Assembly: GCA_015056365.1 (NCBI GenBank)
Contig: SVGM01000001.1
Span: 186,001 to 250,000 of the forward strand
From: Clostridiales bacterium
GTDB taxonomy: Bacteria > Bacillota > Clostridia > Christensenellales > Aristaeellaceae
Direction: 5' to 3'
DNA: 64,000 nucleotides
Shown here piece by piece: positions 1 to 9,657 of the stretch. Position 1 is the stretch's first letter, and each line of letters begins with the position of its first letter. Below the pieces are notes generated by a model that did not search any database, was not told the DNA's origin, and worked only from the letters and a program-made list of their open reading frames with translations. The translations under genes were made by a program, and so were the position numbers.

Positions 1-1
1 T

Positions 2-544
2 ATCGTGATCTTCCTCTTTTTCTTTGTGGGCATCATCGTTATGGCGCTCACCGGCGACGTGGCCAACCCCGAATCGCTGCAAATGAACGTTGGACAGTTC
101 TTCGTTTTGATCGTGATGGGCTGCATCGCTGCCGCTACCATGATTATCCCCGGCGTATCCGGCTCCATGGTGCTGATGCTGATGGGCTACTACACCCCCA
201 TCCTCAACGCGGTCAGCAATCTGAAAGATGCTGTCTTTGCACTGGATTTTGCTGGTATGGTACTGCCTGTGCTGACGCTTTTGCCCTTCGGCATCGGCGT
301 GGTGCTTGGCATCTTTGGCGTAGCCAAGCTGATCGAGTGGCTGCTGGCCCGCTTCCCCATCCAGACCTACTGCGGCGTGCTGGGACTGGTGTTGTCTTCC
401 CCCGTAGCGATCCTTTTGCGTACCGATCTGACCGGCGTCAACTGGGTGACCATCCTTGTCAGCGTGGTAACGCTCGTGCTGGGCTTTGTAGCCGCCATGT
501 TGCTGGCACGCGGCAGTCAGGAAGAAGCCGCGCCCAAGGCATAA
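2..544 (+). CDS. DUF368 family membrane protein (PopT-type polyprenyl-phosphate transporter), 3' part
   Basis: Only the C-terminal ~180 residues are in the window; the reading frame is open to the left edge. The protein is almost entirely hydrophobic, with about five membrane segments, and carries the glycine-rich stretch IIPGVSGSMVLMLMGYY typical of DUF368. Members of this family (PopT) have been linked to recycling of undecaprenyl phosphate across the cytoplasmic membrane during envelope synthesis. The assignment rests on this conserved motif and the hydrophobic pattern. The gene ends in a short charged tail (EEAAPKA) and is followed by a hairpin terminator, so it is probably the last gene of its transcript. 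Confidence 0.8.
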   Translation: MVIFLFFFVGIIVMALTGDVANPESLQMNVGQFFVLIVMGCIAAATMIIPGVSGSMVLMLMGYYTPILNAVSNLKDAVFALDFAGMVLPVLTLLPFGIGVVLGIFGVAKLIEWLLARFPIQTYCGVLGLVLSSPVAILLRTDLTGVNWVTILVSVVTLVLGFVAAMLLARGSQEEAAPKA

Positions 545-571
545 CGAACAGCTTTTTGAACGGTTTTCTAC

Positions 572-604
572 AAGAGCGTACGCAGACGCGGCGCTCTTTT
601 TTGC
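572..604 (+). terminator. Rho-independent terminator after the DUF368 gene
   Basis: Arms AAGAGCG (572-578) and CGCTCTT (592-598) pair and are followed by a run of T. It lies 28 nt after the stop of the DUF368 gene and before the ychF promoter. Confidence 0.7.
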
Positions 605-648
605 TGCGTGTTTCCCTTGCTGCCATCGTTTGTTCACGCTTTGTTTTA

Positions 649-677
649 TTGCAATTTTTGCATTTTCGGGCTATACT
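649..677 (+). promoter_or_regulatory. Promoter for ychF
   Basis: TTGCAA at 649-654 and TATACT at 672-677 are separated by 17 nt, a good sigma-A match. The site is about 37 nt upstream of the ychF start and after the preceding terminator. Confidence 0.65.
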
Positions 678-713
678 AAGATGCACATTAGTATGTACCG
701 AGGAAGTGGACAG

Positions 714-1811
714 ATGAAACTGGGTATTGTAGGTCTCCCCAACGTAGGCAAAAGCACTCTTTTTAACGCAATTACCAAGGCCGGCGCACAGGCGGCCAAT
801 TATCCTTTCTGCACCATCGAGCCCAACACCGGCATTGTGCCTGTGCCGGACAACCGTCTGGACGTGCTGGCGCAGATGTATTCCCCCAAGAAGGTGACCC
901 CTGCCACTGTCGAGTTTGTTGACATTGCTGGTCTGGTAAAGGGCGCCAGCCGGGGCGAAGGTCTGGGCAACAAGTTCCTGTCCCATATCCGTGAGGTGGA
1001 CGCCATCGTGCACGTGGTGCGCTGCTTTGAGGATGAGAACATCATCCATGTGGATGGTTCCATCGATCCCAAGCGGGACATCGAGGTCATTCAGCTGGAG
1101 CTGATCCTGGCCGACCTGGAAACTGTACAGAAGCGTACCGACAAAGCCCGCCACCTATTCAGGGGCGGCGACAAAAAAATGGCGGCGGAAGCCGAGCTGG
1201 GCGAGCGCCTGCAGGCCCATCTGGAAGCGGAAAAGCCCGCACGTACCATGCCCATGACCGACGATGAGAAGGCCATTGTCAACGGCTGGTTCCTGCTGAC
1301 GGATAAGCCCGTGATCTACGCCGCTAACATCGCTGACAGTGACGTGGGCGAAGGCGAAGAGGATCTGCCCTATGTGAAGGCCGTCAAGGAGCTGGCCGAC
1401 GGCGAAGGCTCCCAGGTATTCATCGTCAGCGCGCAGATCGAAGAAGAAATCGCACAGATGGACGCTGAGGAGAAAAACGAGTTCCTCACTGAGCTGGGCT
1501 TGGGGCAAAGCGGTCTGGACCGCCTGATCGCCGCCAGCTACGAGCTGCTGGGGCTGATGTCCTTCCTGACCGCAGGCGCTGACGAATGCCGCGCCTGGAC
1601 CATCACCAAGGGCACCAAAGCGCCTCAGGCTGCAGGAAAGATTCATACCGACTTTGAGCGCGGCTTCATTCGCGCCGAGGTGGTCTCCTACGATGATCTG
1701 ACCACCCTTGGCAGCATGAACGCCTGCAAGGAAAAGGGTCTGGTGCGCAGCGAAGGCAAAGAATATGTGATGCAGGACGGCGACATCGTGCTGTTCCGTT
1801 TCAACGTGTAA
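714..1811 (+). CDS. ychF: Redox-regulated ATPase YchF (Obg-like)
   Basis: This 365-residue protein matches the YchF/OLA1 family over its full length. It has the P-loop GLPNVGKST near the N-terminus, the switch region [12 protein letters not shown], a central helical hairpin, and a C-terminal TGS domain ([15 protein letters not shown]...). YchF is a ribosome-associated P-loop NTPase that prefers ATP and takes part in stress and translation control. The start at 714 was chosen over an earlier in-frame start because [15 protein letters not shown] is the conserved N-terminus and a GAGGA ribosome site sits just before it. It is followed 15 nt later by an ATP-grasp gene and may be co-transcribed with it. 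Confidence 0.96.
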   Translation: MKLGIVGLPNVGKSTLFNAITKAGAQAANYPFCTIEPNTGIVPVPDNRLDVLAQMYSPKKVTPATVEFVDIAGLVKGASRGEGLGNKFLSHIREVDAIVHVVRCFEDENIIHVDGSIDPKRDIEVIQLELILADLETVQKRTDKARHLFRGGDKKMAAEAELGERLQAHLEAEKPARTMPMTDDEKAIVNGWFLLTDKPVIYAANIADSDVGEGEEDLPYVKAVKELADGEGSQVFIVSAQIEEEIAQMDAEEKNEFLTELGLGQSGLDRLIAASYELLGLMSFLTAGADECRAWTITKGTKAPQAAGKIHTDFERGFIRAEVVSYDDLTTLGSMNACKEKGLVRSEGKEYVMQDGDIVLFRFNV

Positions 1812-1826
1812 AAGGGGTTCTGTTGG

Positions 1827-2837
1827 ATGAGCAAGCTATCGTTCTTTTTCAAGCGGCTGGTACGGATGGATTTCAAGGCCATGTGGAAGACCACGGGCAT
1901 TCTCAAGGAGCGCAGTGGCAAAAGCCGTCTGTGGCTTCTGTGCGACATGCTCCGCTGCGCGCTGAAGTACAATGCAGGCTATGTGGACTACAAGATCGCC
2001 CAGATGTATCGGCTCAATGACGAACAAAAGAAGACCCAGATCACCCGCGGTCTGAGCAACACCATCGTTCGTCGCATGAACGACAAGGCGTATTGGTATC
2101 TGTTTGATGACAAGGCCACCTTCAACGACCTGTTCAAGGACGAAGTGGGCCGCAACTGGATGAAGGTAAACGAAAAGACGGATCTGGATACATTCAAGGC
2201 GTTCCTTTCTGAAAACCGCGACCTGATCGCCAAGCCGCTGGAAGGCAGCAGCGGCGTGGGCATCGAGCGCTTCACCAGCGACCACTGGGAAGGCCGCGAG
2301 GAGGCGTTCCTCAAGGAACTGCAGGAAAAGCAGATCGGCATTATCGAAGAGAGGGTCATTCAGCATCCGGATATGATGAAGATGTGCCCCACCTCTGTCA
2401 ACACCATCCGCATCGCCACCCTGCTGGGCGACAAAAAGCAGGGCATCGTTTACGCGTTCCTGCGCATCGGCAACGGCAATGTGATGGACAACGTGGATCA
2501 GGGCGGCATGGCGGCCCGGGTGGATCTGGACAGCGGGATGCTGCTCACCGTAGGCGCGGACAAGCAGGGCAACACCTTCACCGAGCATCCCATGACCGGT
2601 ACGCCTATCATCGGTTTCAAGGTGCCCTTCTTTGAAGAAGCCAAGATCATGTGTCTCGCCGCCGCCCAGAAGGTACCCCAGATGCGCTTTGTGGCGTGGG
2701 ACGTTGCCATCACGGAAAAAGGCCCTGTCTTTATCGAAGGCAACAGCTTCCCCAGCCATGCAGTGCCTCAGTTTGCCGCCCATTATCCCGACGGCATCGG
2801 CATCATGCGGGAATTCCGCGAATTCATTGATATTTGA
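1827..2837 (+). CDS. ATP-grasp protein, sugar-transfer-associated type
   Basis: The 336-residue product resembles the ATP-grasp proteins found with sugar-transfer and capsule genes. The visible ATP-grasp features are the lysine and glycine-rich strand AKPLEGSSGVGIERF around residues 135-150, the segment TSVNTIRIATLL, the block VDNVDQGGMAARVDLDSG, and the C-terminal metal-binding strand VAWDVAITEKGPVFIEGNS with its Asp/Glu/Asn ligands. It probably ligates an amine to a carboxylate using ATP, but the substrate cannot be read from the sequence. No glycosyltransferases are adjacent, so its usual association with sugar transfer is not supported here. No signal peptide or membrane segment is seen. 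Confidence 0.8.
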   Translation: MSKLSFFFKRLVRMDFKAMWKTTGILKERSGKSRLWLLCDMLRCALKYNAGYVDYKIAQMYRLNDEQKKTQITRGLSNTIVRRMNDKAYWYLFDDKATFNDLFKDEVGRNWMKVNEKTDLDTFKAFLSENRDLIAKPLEGSSGVGIERFTSDHWEGREEAFLKELQEKQIGIIEERVIQHPDMMKMCPTSVNTIRIATLLGDKKQGIVYAFLRIGNGNVMDNVDQGGMAARVDLDSGMLLTVGADKQGNTFTEHPMTGTPIIGFKVPFFEEAKIMCLAAAQKVPQMRFVAWDVAITEKGPVFIEGNSFPSHAVPQFAAHYPDGIGIMREFREFIDI

Positions 2838-2912
2838 TCTTTTCCGGGGAGTATTCCCCGGTTTTGATATTCCAAAAGAAACGGCCATCGCGCTAAAGGG
2901 GGAAATCGTCCC

Positions 2913-5444
2913 ATGAAAAAATGGCTTAGTCTGCTTCTTTGTTTTTGCCTTACCATCATTCCGCTGGCTCAGGTTGAAGCCCGCGGAGAAACCTTCACCG
3001 TGATGATTTATTTGTGCGGCACCGATCTGGAATCCCAGGGCGGCATGGCCACCTCCGACCTGACGGAGATGGTTCGCAGCGGCATACCGAAAAACGGTGA
3101 TGTGAACATCTATATCCAGACCGGCGGCACCAGCCGCTGGCAGACCAACGGTCTTTCAAACCGCAAAGCGGAACGCTGGTCGCTGAGCGAAAACGGGATC
3201 AAGAAGCTGGAGACCCTTGGCAGTGTGAATATGGGCGCCGCCAATTCCCTTCAGGACTTCATCGAATACGGCTTTGAGAACTTCCCCGCCGATCGCTACG
3301 GTCTGATTTTCTGGGACCATGGTTCCGGCGCCACCGGCGGCCTGTGCCACGATGAGATCACCGGCGATTGTCTGTACTACCCGGAGATCTATTCCGCCCT
3401 GGAAGGCGCTACCCGCGGCATGCGCGGCACGCCCTTTGCTTTTATCGGCTTTGACGCCTGCCTCATGGGTTCCTATGAGATGGCGCTGCACCTGATGCCT
3501 TTTGCTGAGTACATGATCGCCAGCGAGGAGCTGGAACCTGGTACTGGCTGGAACTATACCGGCTGGCTGCCTACGCTGGTGGCGGACCCCGGCGTGTCCA
3601 TGGAAAAGCTGGGCAAAGTGATCGTCGACAGCTTTGTCACCACCACGGCGCAGTATGGCCGCAGCGAATATGCCACTCTGTCGGTGATTGATCTGAGCGA
3701 GATGGATCCGCTGATCCGTGCGGTGGAGGAAATGGCTGTTTCGCTGGACGGTGCTCTGGACAGCGACCTGAGCTCCATCTCCCGTCTGCGCCAGAACATG
3801 CGCTCCTTCGGTCAGATCTCCAACGCTGCCTCCGACATGGTGGACATGACCACCTATGCTGAGGTCTTCGCCCGCTATGACCAGGATGCCGCTTCTGAGA
3901 TCAAGACCGCCCTGAAGGACGTGGTGGTTTACTCCCGCTACACCAACAACCTTTCCGGCGTTACCGGCCTGAGCATTCTGATGCCCTTCTCCACCCGGTA
4001 TCAGTCCTCCACCTACATGAAGTATTACGATACCGAAAACCTGACCCCCAAGCACACTGCCTTTGTCAAAAACTTCCTCAACGAACTGGGCAGCGGCTCC
4101 TCCTCCGGCCAGGGCTATGGTTTCGGTTCCGATCTGTTCGGCTTTGGTCTGCCCAGCATCTCCTCCCAGAGCGTGCAGTCCGCTGAGATCGACTGGTTCT
4201 CCCAGTATTCCAGCGATCAGGACAGCTACAGCCAGAATGCCGGTGACCTGTGGGGCAGCTTGTACGGTTCCGGTTATCAGGAAAGCAACGCCTCTGATTT
4301 CTCCCTGGGTTCCTTCCTGGGCATGCTCTTTGGCGATAGCAGTTCCGGCTTCGACTCCTCCTACGACAGCTACTCCTCCAGCCTCTGGGGTGACCCCAGC
4401 GCCTATTCCGACAGCAGCTTCGCCAGCGACAGCGGCTACGGCAGCAGCTTCACCGATATCTGGGGAACCTCCGACTCTGCCTACGATGACAGCTGGTCCA
4501 GCTTCTGGGGTACTCCCTCCACCGGTTCTACCGGTGGCACCGGTGACCTCTGGTCCAGCTTCTGGGGCACTCCTTCCACCGGATCTACCGGCAGCACCGA
4601 TGACCCCTGGTCCAGCTTCTGGGGCACTCCTTCTACTGGCTCTACCGGAAGCACTTCCGGCAGCACCGGCGACAGCTGGGCTGATTTCTGGGGCGTTTCC
4701 TCCAGCACTGCCACCCCTGCACCGACGAATACCCCTGTTCCTGTACAGGAAACGGATGACAGTCACGTAACCATTCAGACGGCCGACGGCGAAGTAACCC
4801 TGGAAAACCCCTTTGCCGGCACGGACAGCGAATACGCCTATACTCTTGAGCTTACTGAAGAACAGCTGGATGTGCTGGGCAAAGTAGAAGCCAACCTGAT
4901 GATGGACATCAGCGATCCCGACTTCGAATGCTATGTCGAACTGGGTTACGTCCAAGATGTGGTCGTGGACTGGAACCGCGGCAAGATCTACGGTTTGTTC
5001 GACGGCACCTGGGCGACGCTGGGCGGCCAGATGGTCTGCATGTATGACCAGGTGGCCAATGAACGCTACGTCCGCTCGCTGATTCCTGTCACCCTCAACG
5101 GCGAAGAGTGCTATGTGCTGGTCATCTTCGACGAAGAAAATCCCCAAGGCCAAGTGGTTGGCACTACCGAGGGCTACACCGAGGACGGTCTGCCCTCCCG
5201 CGGTATCACCGAGCTGAAGCCGGGAGACAAAGTCATTCCCCAGTATGAGCTGCTTTACTGGGATGCAGACGGCAACCAGCAGTCCGAGCCCTTCGAAGGC
5301 GATCCCATCATTGTGGGCAGAGATGGCACCATCCCCTTCGGCTATGAGGAAGTGGAAGGCGACGTGGACTACTGCTACGGTTTCTGCCTGACCGACATCT
5401 ACGGCGATGAAATCTTTACCGACTTTATTACCCTGTCCTACTAA
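2913..5444 (+). CDS. Secreted clostripain-family (C11) cysteine protease with tandem repeats
   Basis: The 843-residue precursor begins with a Lys-Lys and hydrophobic signal peptide ending near AQVEARG. The first ~390 residues form a C11 (clostripain/caspase-like) peptidase. The catalytic histidine is H136 in FWDHGSG and the catalytic cysteine is C183 in FDACLMGS. A low-complexity Ser/Gly/Tyr/Trp region follows (about residues 400-600), holding near-identical WSSFWGTPSTGSTG repeats and a Pro/Thr linker (ATPAPTNTPVPV). The C-terminal ~200 residues look like a beta-rich domain. There is no LPXTG signal, so the protein is probably released or bound non-covalently. A GGGGG-type ribosome site precedes the ATG. 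Confidence 0.9.
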   Translation: MKKWLSLLLCFCLTIIPLAQVEARGETFTVMIYLCGTDLESQGGMATSDLTEMVRSGIPKNGDVNIYIQTGGTSRWQTNGLSNRKAERWSLSENGIKKLETLGSVNMGAANSLQDFIEYGFENFPADRYGLIFWDHGSGATGGLCHDEITGDCLYYPEIYSALEGATRGMRGTPFAFIGFDACLMGSYEMALHLMPFAEYMIASEELEPGTGWNYTGWLPTLVADPGVSMEKLGKVIVDSFVTTTAQYGRSEYATLSVIDLSEMDPLIRAVEEMAVSLDGALDSDLSSISRLRQNMRSFGQISNAASDMVDMTTYAEVFARYDQDAASEIKTALKDVVVYSRYTNNLSGVTGLSILMPFSTRYQSSTYMKYYDTENLTPKHTAFVKNFLNELGSGSSSGQGYGFGSDLFGFGLPSISSQSVQSAEIDWFSQYSSDQDSYSQNAGDLWGSLYGSGYQESNASDFSLGSFLGMLFGDSSSGFDSSYDSYSSSLWGDPSAYSDSSFASDSGYGSSFTDIWGTSDSAYDDSWSSFWGTPSTGSTGGTGDLWSSFWGTPSTGSTGSTDDPWSSFWGTPSTGSTGSTSGSTGDSWADFWGVSSSTATPAPTNTPVPVQETDDSHVTIQTADGEVTLENPFAGTDSEYAYTLELTEEQLDVLGKVEANLMMDISDPDFECYVELGYVQDVVVDWNRGKIYGLFDGTWATLGGQMVCMYDQVANERYVRSLIPVTLNGEECYVLVIFDEENPQGQVVGTTEGYTEDGLPSRGITELKPGDKVIPQYELLYWDADGNQQSEPFEGDPIIVGRDGTIPFGYEEVEGDVDYCYGFCLTDIYGDEIFTDFITLSY
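4494..4697 (+). repeat. Tandem 57-nt coding repeat (WSSFWGTPSTGSTG units)
   Basis: Repeat units start at Trp codons at 4494, 4551 and 4608, each 57 nt (19 codons) apart. A fourth, diverged unit (WADFWG) starts at 4677 after a 12-nt expansion (extra GSTS). The first three share the core WSSFWGTPSTGSTG, and similar looser motifs (LWGS, IWGTS) lie upstream. The arrangement is typical of unequal crossing-over in a secreted linker. Confidence 0.9.
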
Positions 5445-5473
5445 AGCGAAGGTATCAAGGAGGCATATACATC

Positions 5474-7090
5474 ATGAGCGAAAACCAGCAATGGGAAGTG
5501 CAGAACGAAGAAATCGCTGAGCCTGTTGCGAACGATACGGACCAAGCGCCTCAGGAACAGGACGAGCAGGCTGATTTGGATATCGCTGCGCAAAGCATAG
5601 ATGCCTGCGACGAAGCACCTGCCAAAGAACCAGTCGGGGACGCCGAAGCATTTGATTTCAGCGCCGCCGAAGAAAAACTGATGGCGCTGCAGCACGAGCT
5701 TCAGGTGATGAAGATCCCTATGGTGATCGTGCTGGAAGGCTGGTCTGCCGCAGGAAAAGGCGTGATGGCCGGTGAGCTGCTGGAGGGTCTCGATCCCCGC
5801 GGCTACCGGGTATGTGTGCCGGAACGCTTCTCCAAGGACGAGGATCTTTATCCCGCCATGCGCCGCTACTGGGTCAACATGCCCCGCCAGGGAATGGTGT
5901 CTCTGTTCATCGGCAGCTGGTATCACGACCTGTGCAAGGCCATGGTGAAAGGCAAGAAGGAACAGCGGATCGCCGGTCTGCTGAATCAGATCACGCTGAT
6001 GGAGCAGATGCTGGTATGCGATGGCGTGCTGGTGGAAAAGTTCTTCCTTGATATTCCCAGCAAGGTGCAAAAGCAGCGTCTCAAGGATATGGAGAGCAAA
6101 AAAGCCAAACGCGCCAACGTCAAAAAGTCTGACTGGGAACAGAATAAGCAATACGACCGCTGGCAGCAGATCTACCAGCAGGTGATGGACGAAACCCAGT
6201 TGCCCGGCGCGCCCTGGCATGTACTCAACAGCGAGGACAAGAAAGCCTGTAAGCGCGCCCTGTACGAGGCCATTATGGCTTCCATGGAGCGGGCCATAGC
6301 CCAGCGAAAGGCGGAAGACCGCTCCTGGGATACGGAGACGCTGGCGGATCATGACCCCATCCCCACGCAACCCATCCCCCATCTGGAACTGTTCGATACC
6401 GACCTGCCTCTGGAGAAGGAATACCAGGAAACCGTCAAAGCGGCTCAGAAAAAACTGCAAAAGCTTCAGTTTGAGCTGTACCGCAAGGGCATTCCCATGG
6501 TGGTCGCCTTTGAAGGCTGGGACGCCGCCGGCAAGGGCGGCAGCATCCGCAGACTGACCAGCGCGCTGGATCCCCGGGGGTTCACGGTGGTTCCCATCGC
6601 CTCCCCCACCGCCGAGGAAAAAGAACACCATCACATGTGGCGTTTCTGGAAGCAGCTGCCCATGGATGGCGACATCCGCATCTTCGACCGTACCTGGTAC
6701 GGCCGTGCGATGGTGGAACGGCTGGAAGGCTTCTGCACCGACGCGCAGTGGAAGCGCTCCTATGAAGAGATGAACCTGTTCGAGCGCGACCTGCATCAGC
6801 ACGGAACCATCATCTGTAAGTTCTGGCTGCACATCAGCCCCGACGAGCAACTCAAGCGCTTTAACAAGCGGATGAACACGCCGGAGAAGCAGTGGAAGAT
6901 CTGCGACGAGGACTGGCGAAACCGTGAAAAGTGGTCCCAGTATGAAGTCGCCGTGGACGAAATGCTTCAGAAAACCAACACGGCCTATGCCCCCTGGACG
7001 GTGGTGGAAGCCGACAACAAGCACTATGCCCGTATCAAAGTGCTGGACACCGTCATCGCAGCCATTGAAAAGCGGCTGGAAGCGGAATGA
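5474..7090 (+). CDS. pap: Polyphosphate:AMP phosphotransferase (two-domain PPK2)
   Basis: The 538-residue protein has two PPK2 domains in tandem, the arrangement of class II PPK2 (PAP), which phosphorylates AMP to ADP with polyphosphate. Walker A motifs are GWSAAGKG at residues 89-96 and GWDAAGKG at 348-355. The second domain keeps the lid and Walker B features (FDRTWYGRAMVERLEGF), while the first is more diverged (FIGSWYHDL). As in characterised two-domain enzymes, the C-terminal domain is probably the active one. An acidic N-terminal extension of ~60 residues is unusual. An AAGGAGG ribosome site lies 10 nt before the ATG, and a strong terminator follows. Confidence 0.92.
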   Translation: MSENQQWEVQNEEIAEPVANDTDQAPQEQDEQADLDIAAQSIDACDEAPAKEPVGDAEAFDFSAAEEKLMALQHELQVMKIPMVIVLEGWSAAGKGVMAGELLEGLDPRGYRVCVPERFSKDEDLYPAMRRYWVNMPRQGMVSLFIGSWYHDLCKAMVKGKKEQRIAGLLNQITLMEQMLVCDGVLVEKFFLDIPSKVQKQRLKDMESKKAKRANVKKSDWEQNKQYDRWQQIYQQVMDETQLPGAPWHVLNSEDKKACKRALYEAIMASMERAIAQRKAEDRSWDTETLADHDPIPTQPIPHLELFDTDLPLEKEYQETVKAAQKKLQKLQFELYRKGIPMVVAFEGWDAAGKGGSIRRLTSALDPRGFTVVPIASPTAEEKEHHHMWRFWKQLPMDGDIRIFDRTWYGRAMVERLEGFCTDAQWKRSYEEMNLFERDLHQHGTIICKFWLHISPDEQLKRFNKRMNTPEKQWKICDEDWRNREKWSQYEVAVDEMLQKTNTAYAPWTVVEADNKHYARIKVLDTVIAAIEKRLEAE

Positions 7091-7101
7091 ATCACATAAA
7101 A

Positions 7102-7140
7102 ACGGCCCCTGCGAATCTCGCGGGGGCCGTGATTTGTTTA
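7102..7140 (+). terminator. Terminator after pap
   Basis: A 12-bp stem (7102-7113 with 7119-7130, one G-T pair) is closed by a short loop and followed by a T-rich tail (GATTTGTTT). It separates pap from the convergent metallopeptidase gene. Confidence 0.8.
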
Positions 7141-7155
7141 CATAAAATAACAAGC

Positions 7156-7839
7156 TCACTCCTGCCGAAGTAACGACAAATACCCGTTGAGCTGCATCAA
7201 CTCCGCACGGCGCGTCTTTGCATCCGGCAGATACCGCTGCACATGAGCGTGAAAAGCCGACGAGTGGTTCAAATGTACCCTGTGGGATAGCTCATGTACA
7301 ATCACATAGTCAATCAGTTCCGGCTTACAATGCATCAGCGCTGCGTTGAGCCGCATCGCGCCCTTGCTGCTCATGCTGCCCCAGCGAGTTTTTGGATAGG
7401 CAATGGTTATGCCGGCAGGCTGAATCCCCATCACCTGAGCCCAGTAGGCAGTGCGCTGGGGCAAAAACGCCTTGGCCTGTGCTTTCAGCCAGCGAAGGGC
7501 GTGGCTCTTAATCTCGCCCGACTGCGGCAGGGTAAGGACGCCGTTTGCACATTCGGGCTGTCGCACCGACGCTGTGGCGACCCTGAGCACGCCGCCAAGA
7601 TAAGGCATTACCCCGCCAGCCTGAAACACAGGCGTCTGGTTGCGCTGACGCAGTTGCTTTTCCTGAGCCCGACGAATCCAGTCTTGCTTTTCTAAGACAA
7701 ACCGCTCAATCATGTATCCCGGCATCAGTAGCGGTGTGCGAACCGTCACCCTGCCGTCCCGGTCCACATGAACAGAAGTGGTGCGCCGGTTGGAGCGTAC
7801 CACTTCATAGCTGATATCATTTTGCATACGATCAGTCAT
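7156..7839 (-). CDS. YgjP-type M48-like metallopeptidase (DUF45)
   Basis: The 227-residue protein has the zinc motif HELSHRVHLNHSSAFH (HExxH plus a downstream His) and the family segment KTRWGSMSSKGAMRLNAALM. Both identify the YgjP/WLM-like DUF45 metallopeptidases, which are cytosolic and of uncertain substrate. The chosen start (MTDRMQND) overlaps the end of the upstream acetyltransferase gene by 8 nt. The longer in-frame form would lie mostly inside that gene and has no good ribosome site. The two genes are therefore probably translated together. Confidence 0.87.
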   Translation of the reverse strand: MTDRMQNDISYEVVRSNRRTTSVHVDRDGRVTVRTPLLMPGYMIERFVLEKQDWIRRAQEKQLRQRNQTPVFQAGGVMPYLGGVLRVATASVRQPECANGVLTLPQSGEIKSHALRWLKAQAKAFLPQRTAYWAQVMGIQPAGITIAYPKTRWGSMSSKGAMRLNAALMHCKPELIDYVIVHELSHRVHLNHSSAFHAHVQRYLPDAKTRRAELMQLNGYLSLLRQE

Positions 7840-8635
7840 AATTGAGCCCCGGATAGAAGCAAGCCGTTCGCACGAAGGTTGCTCCGCAGCTGCGGGCCAG
7901 CATACGCTGCGCCACATTGCGCCGGATCACGTCAGCCTCCACATAGGTAACGCCCATTTCGCAGAGCTGCTTCATGCCGGCGGCGACCATGCATTTGGCC
8001 AGCCCCATACGGCGGTAACTGGGCACCACATACATACCGATGAGCTTGGCAGCCTGTCCCTCGCCGGTGAAGGCGATCTCGCCCACCAGTTCACCATTGC
8101 GCAGCATGCACAGCGCAAAGAAATGCGGCATGCTCATGTAGCGCTGAAGCACTGCAGGCTGGAGCACATTCAGGCGATAGGTGTTCATCCGGTTCATGAA
8201 GCCGGTCACCTCGCCCTGATTGCGGAACGGTACATATTGCAGTTCATAGCCCATGGGCGCTGCGGGGCGGGCATTGGGAACGCCCAGCTGCAGCACATCC
8301 AGCATATCGTTTGCATCAAAGCCGCTTTCCAGATAGAAACCCATCATGGAAGTATCCTGCGGACTGACCTGCGCAAACACGCGGGCAGGCATATTGGCGG
8401 TCTGCTCATGTAGCTGCCGTACCCTTGCCAGCAGCGCGCCCAGCAGCATATCCCTGCCAGGGCCCTGAGAGCGGATGCTGATATAAAGATTCACAGGCTG
8501 TTCAGGGAAAAGATAAGGATGGTATGTAGGGATGATAAATCCCTCTGCAACCGTCTGATTTGCGCTGTCCGCAATGTAAAACACGTTCTCCGGCAGCATA
8601 CCGTTGACCGACTGCGGCGGGTGAAAAATTCGCAT
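7832..8635 (-). CDS. GNAT-family N-acetyltransferase (267 aa)
   Basis: The C-terminal half carries a GNAT fold: the acetyl-CoA loop is YRRMGLAKCMVAAG, followed by VEADVIRRNVAQRMLARSCGATFVRT. The N-terminal half looks like a second, degenerate GNAT-like domain, so this may be a tandem-domain protein. The substrate is unknown. The start at 8635 (MRIFHPP) is preceded by AAGGAGA at good spacing, unlike the upstream alternative. It is the first gene of a two-gene operon with the metallopeptidase. Confidence 0.8.
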   Translation of the reverse strand: MRIFHPPQSVNGMLPENVFYIADSANQTVAEGFIIPTYHPYLFPEQPVNLYISIRSQGPGRDMLLGALLARVRQLHEQTANMPARVFAQVSPQDTSMMGFYLESGFDANDMLDVLQLGVPNARPAAPMGYELQYVPFRNQGEVTGFMNRMNTYRLNVLQPAVLQRYMSMPHFFALCMLRNGELVGEIAFTGEGQAAKLIGMYVVPSYRRMGLAKCMVAAGMKQLCEMGVTYVEADVIRRNVAQRMLARSCGATFVRTACFYPGLNYD

Positions 8636-8674
8636 CAGGGTGCTTCTCCTTCCAAACAAAAGTTTTCCATCGTT

Positions 8675-8703
8675 ATTCTACCGCAATTCGTCAAGATATG
8701 CAA
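8675..8703 (-). promoter_or_regulatory. Promoter for the acetyltransferase/metallopeptidase pair
   Basis: On the minus strand, TTGCAT (8698-8703) and TAGAAT (8675-8680) are 17 nt apart and about 40 nt upstream of the start. This suggests the pair is transcribed separately from the his operon, although no strong terminator for the his transcript was found between 8703 and 8788. Confidence 0.55.
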
Positions 8704-8787
8704 GCAACAGCCAGCAAGTGACGGTGCCACCTGCCGGCTGTTGTTATCCTGTCCCAATTTTTCCGGGTATATCCGTATTTGTCTTCC

Positions 8788-9657
8788 TTATGCCCTGAGC
8801 ATCCCGACCCGTTCGTCGGCCCAGAACGTTTCGCCGCTGCCCAGCCGAAGCACCCGCCGATAACCAGCGCGCACCAACAGCTTCATGGCAGCGTCAAACC
8901 CGCAGTCCAGCAGTTCGGCACGGTGACAGTCCGACGTGATGGTCACATCGCCGCCCATCTCCCGCCATGCGCCCAGCAATTCCAGCGTGGGATAGGGCGT
9001 TTGCATGTAGCCCCGGGCGATGGCGCCGGTGTTGATTTCCAATACACCTAAACCACGGATGCTTTCCAGCGCATCTAAAGCGATATGGCGATAGGCAGGG
9101 TCTTTTTCGTCGAACAGGTTGGCTTTGACGGCGTTCTTGCGGATCAAGTCAAAATGACCGATGATGTCCGGCTTGCGCTCCCGGATGCCTTGGCAGAACA
9201 CATCGTAGTAATGCTTGGCCATGGCAAGGCCGTCGCCGTCCATGTGCGCATCCACATATTTGCGCAGCAGCGCAGAGCCGCCGTCGATGGATACCCATTC
9301 CCCGTCCAGCTGGGCGGGGGTGCCGTCGGGGTTATGCACATAGTGGCTGGAAGAAATCACATAATCCATCTGCTGGCGATGGCGGGCTTTCACATGCTCC
9401 GGGGCAATGATGTCCTCTTCCACACCCACCCAGATACGCAAATCGCCTGTTTGCTGCTGCAAGGTGCGCATTTCCTCCAGATAAGCCGCTTCCCGTGCCT
9501 CATCCATGGAGTAAGCAAACTCGAACCCCTGCTCCCCATGATCGGTAAAGCCAAGGCTGAGAAAACCCAGCGCCTTGGCCTTTTCGATCATCTCTGCGGC
9601 GGTGTTTTTGCCGTCACAGTGCGTGGTATGGGAATGTGCATTGGAGAGAAACTTCAT
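8788..9657 (-). CDS. hisJ: Histidinol-phosphatase, PHP family
   Basis: The protein (289 aa) is a PHP-superfamily phosphoesterase. It has the metal-binding N-terminus [20 protein letters not shown], the acidic VGVEEDII and [10 protein letters not shown], with ITSDCHRAE toward the C-terminus. It dephosphorylates histidinol phosphate to histidinol. It is the last gene of the his operon, and its ATG overlaps the hisIE stop (ATGA). It supplies the phosphatase activity missing from the monofunctional HisB upstream, which completes the pathway. Confidence 0.93.
   Translation of the reverse strand: MKFLSNAHSHTTHCDGKNTAAEMIEKAKALGFLSLGFTDHGEQGFEFAYSMDEAREAAYLEEMRTLQQQTGDLRIWVGVEEDIIAPEHVKARHRQQMDYVISSSHYVHNPDGTPAQLDGEWVSIDGGSALLRKYVDAHMDGDGLAMAKHYYDVFCQGIRERKPDIIGHFDLIRKNAVKANLFDEKDPAYRHIALDALESIRGLGVLEINTGAIARGYMQTPYPTLELLGAWREMGGDVTITSDCHRAELLDCGFDAAMKLLVRAGYRRVLRLGSGETFWADERVGMLRA

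Noticed and set aside
3156..5153. Long minus-strand open frame (665 codons) across the protease gene
   Set aside because: It lies antisense to a clear secreted protease with motifs, and it has no recognisable domain or ribosome site. GC-rich codon use creates such shadows.
5441..7159. Minus-strand open frame of 572 codons over pap
   Set aside because: It is antisense to a two-domain PPK2 with both Walker A motifs; it shows no family features of its own.
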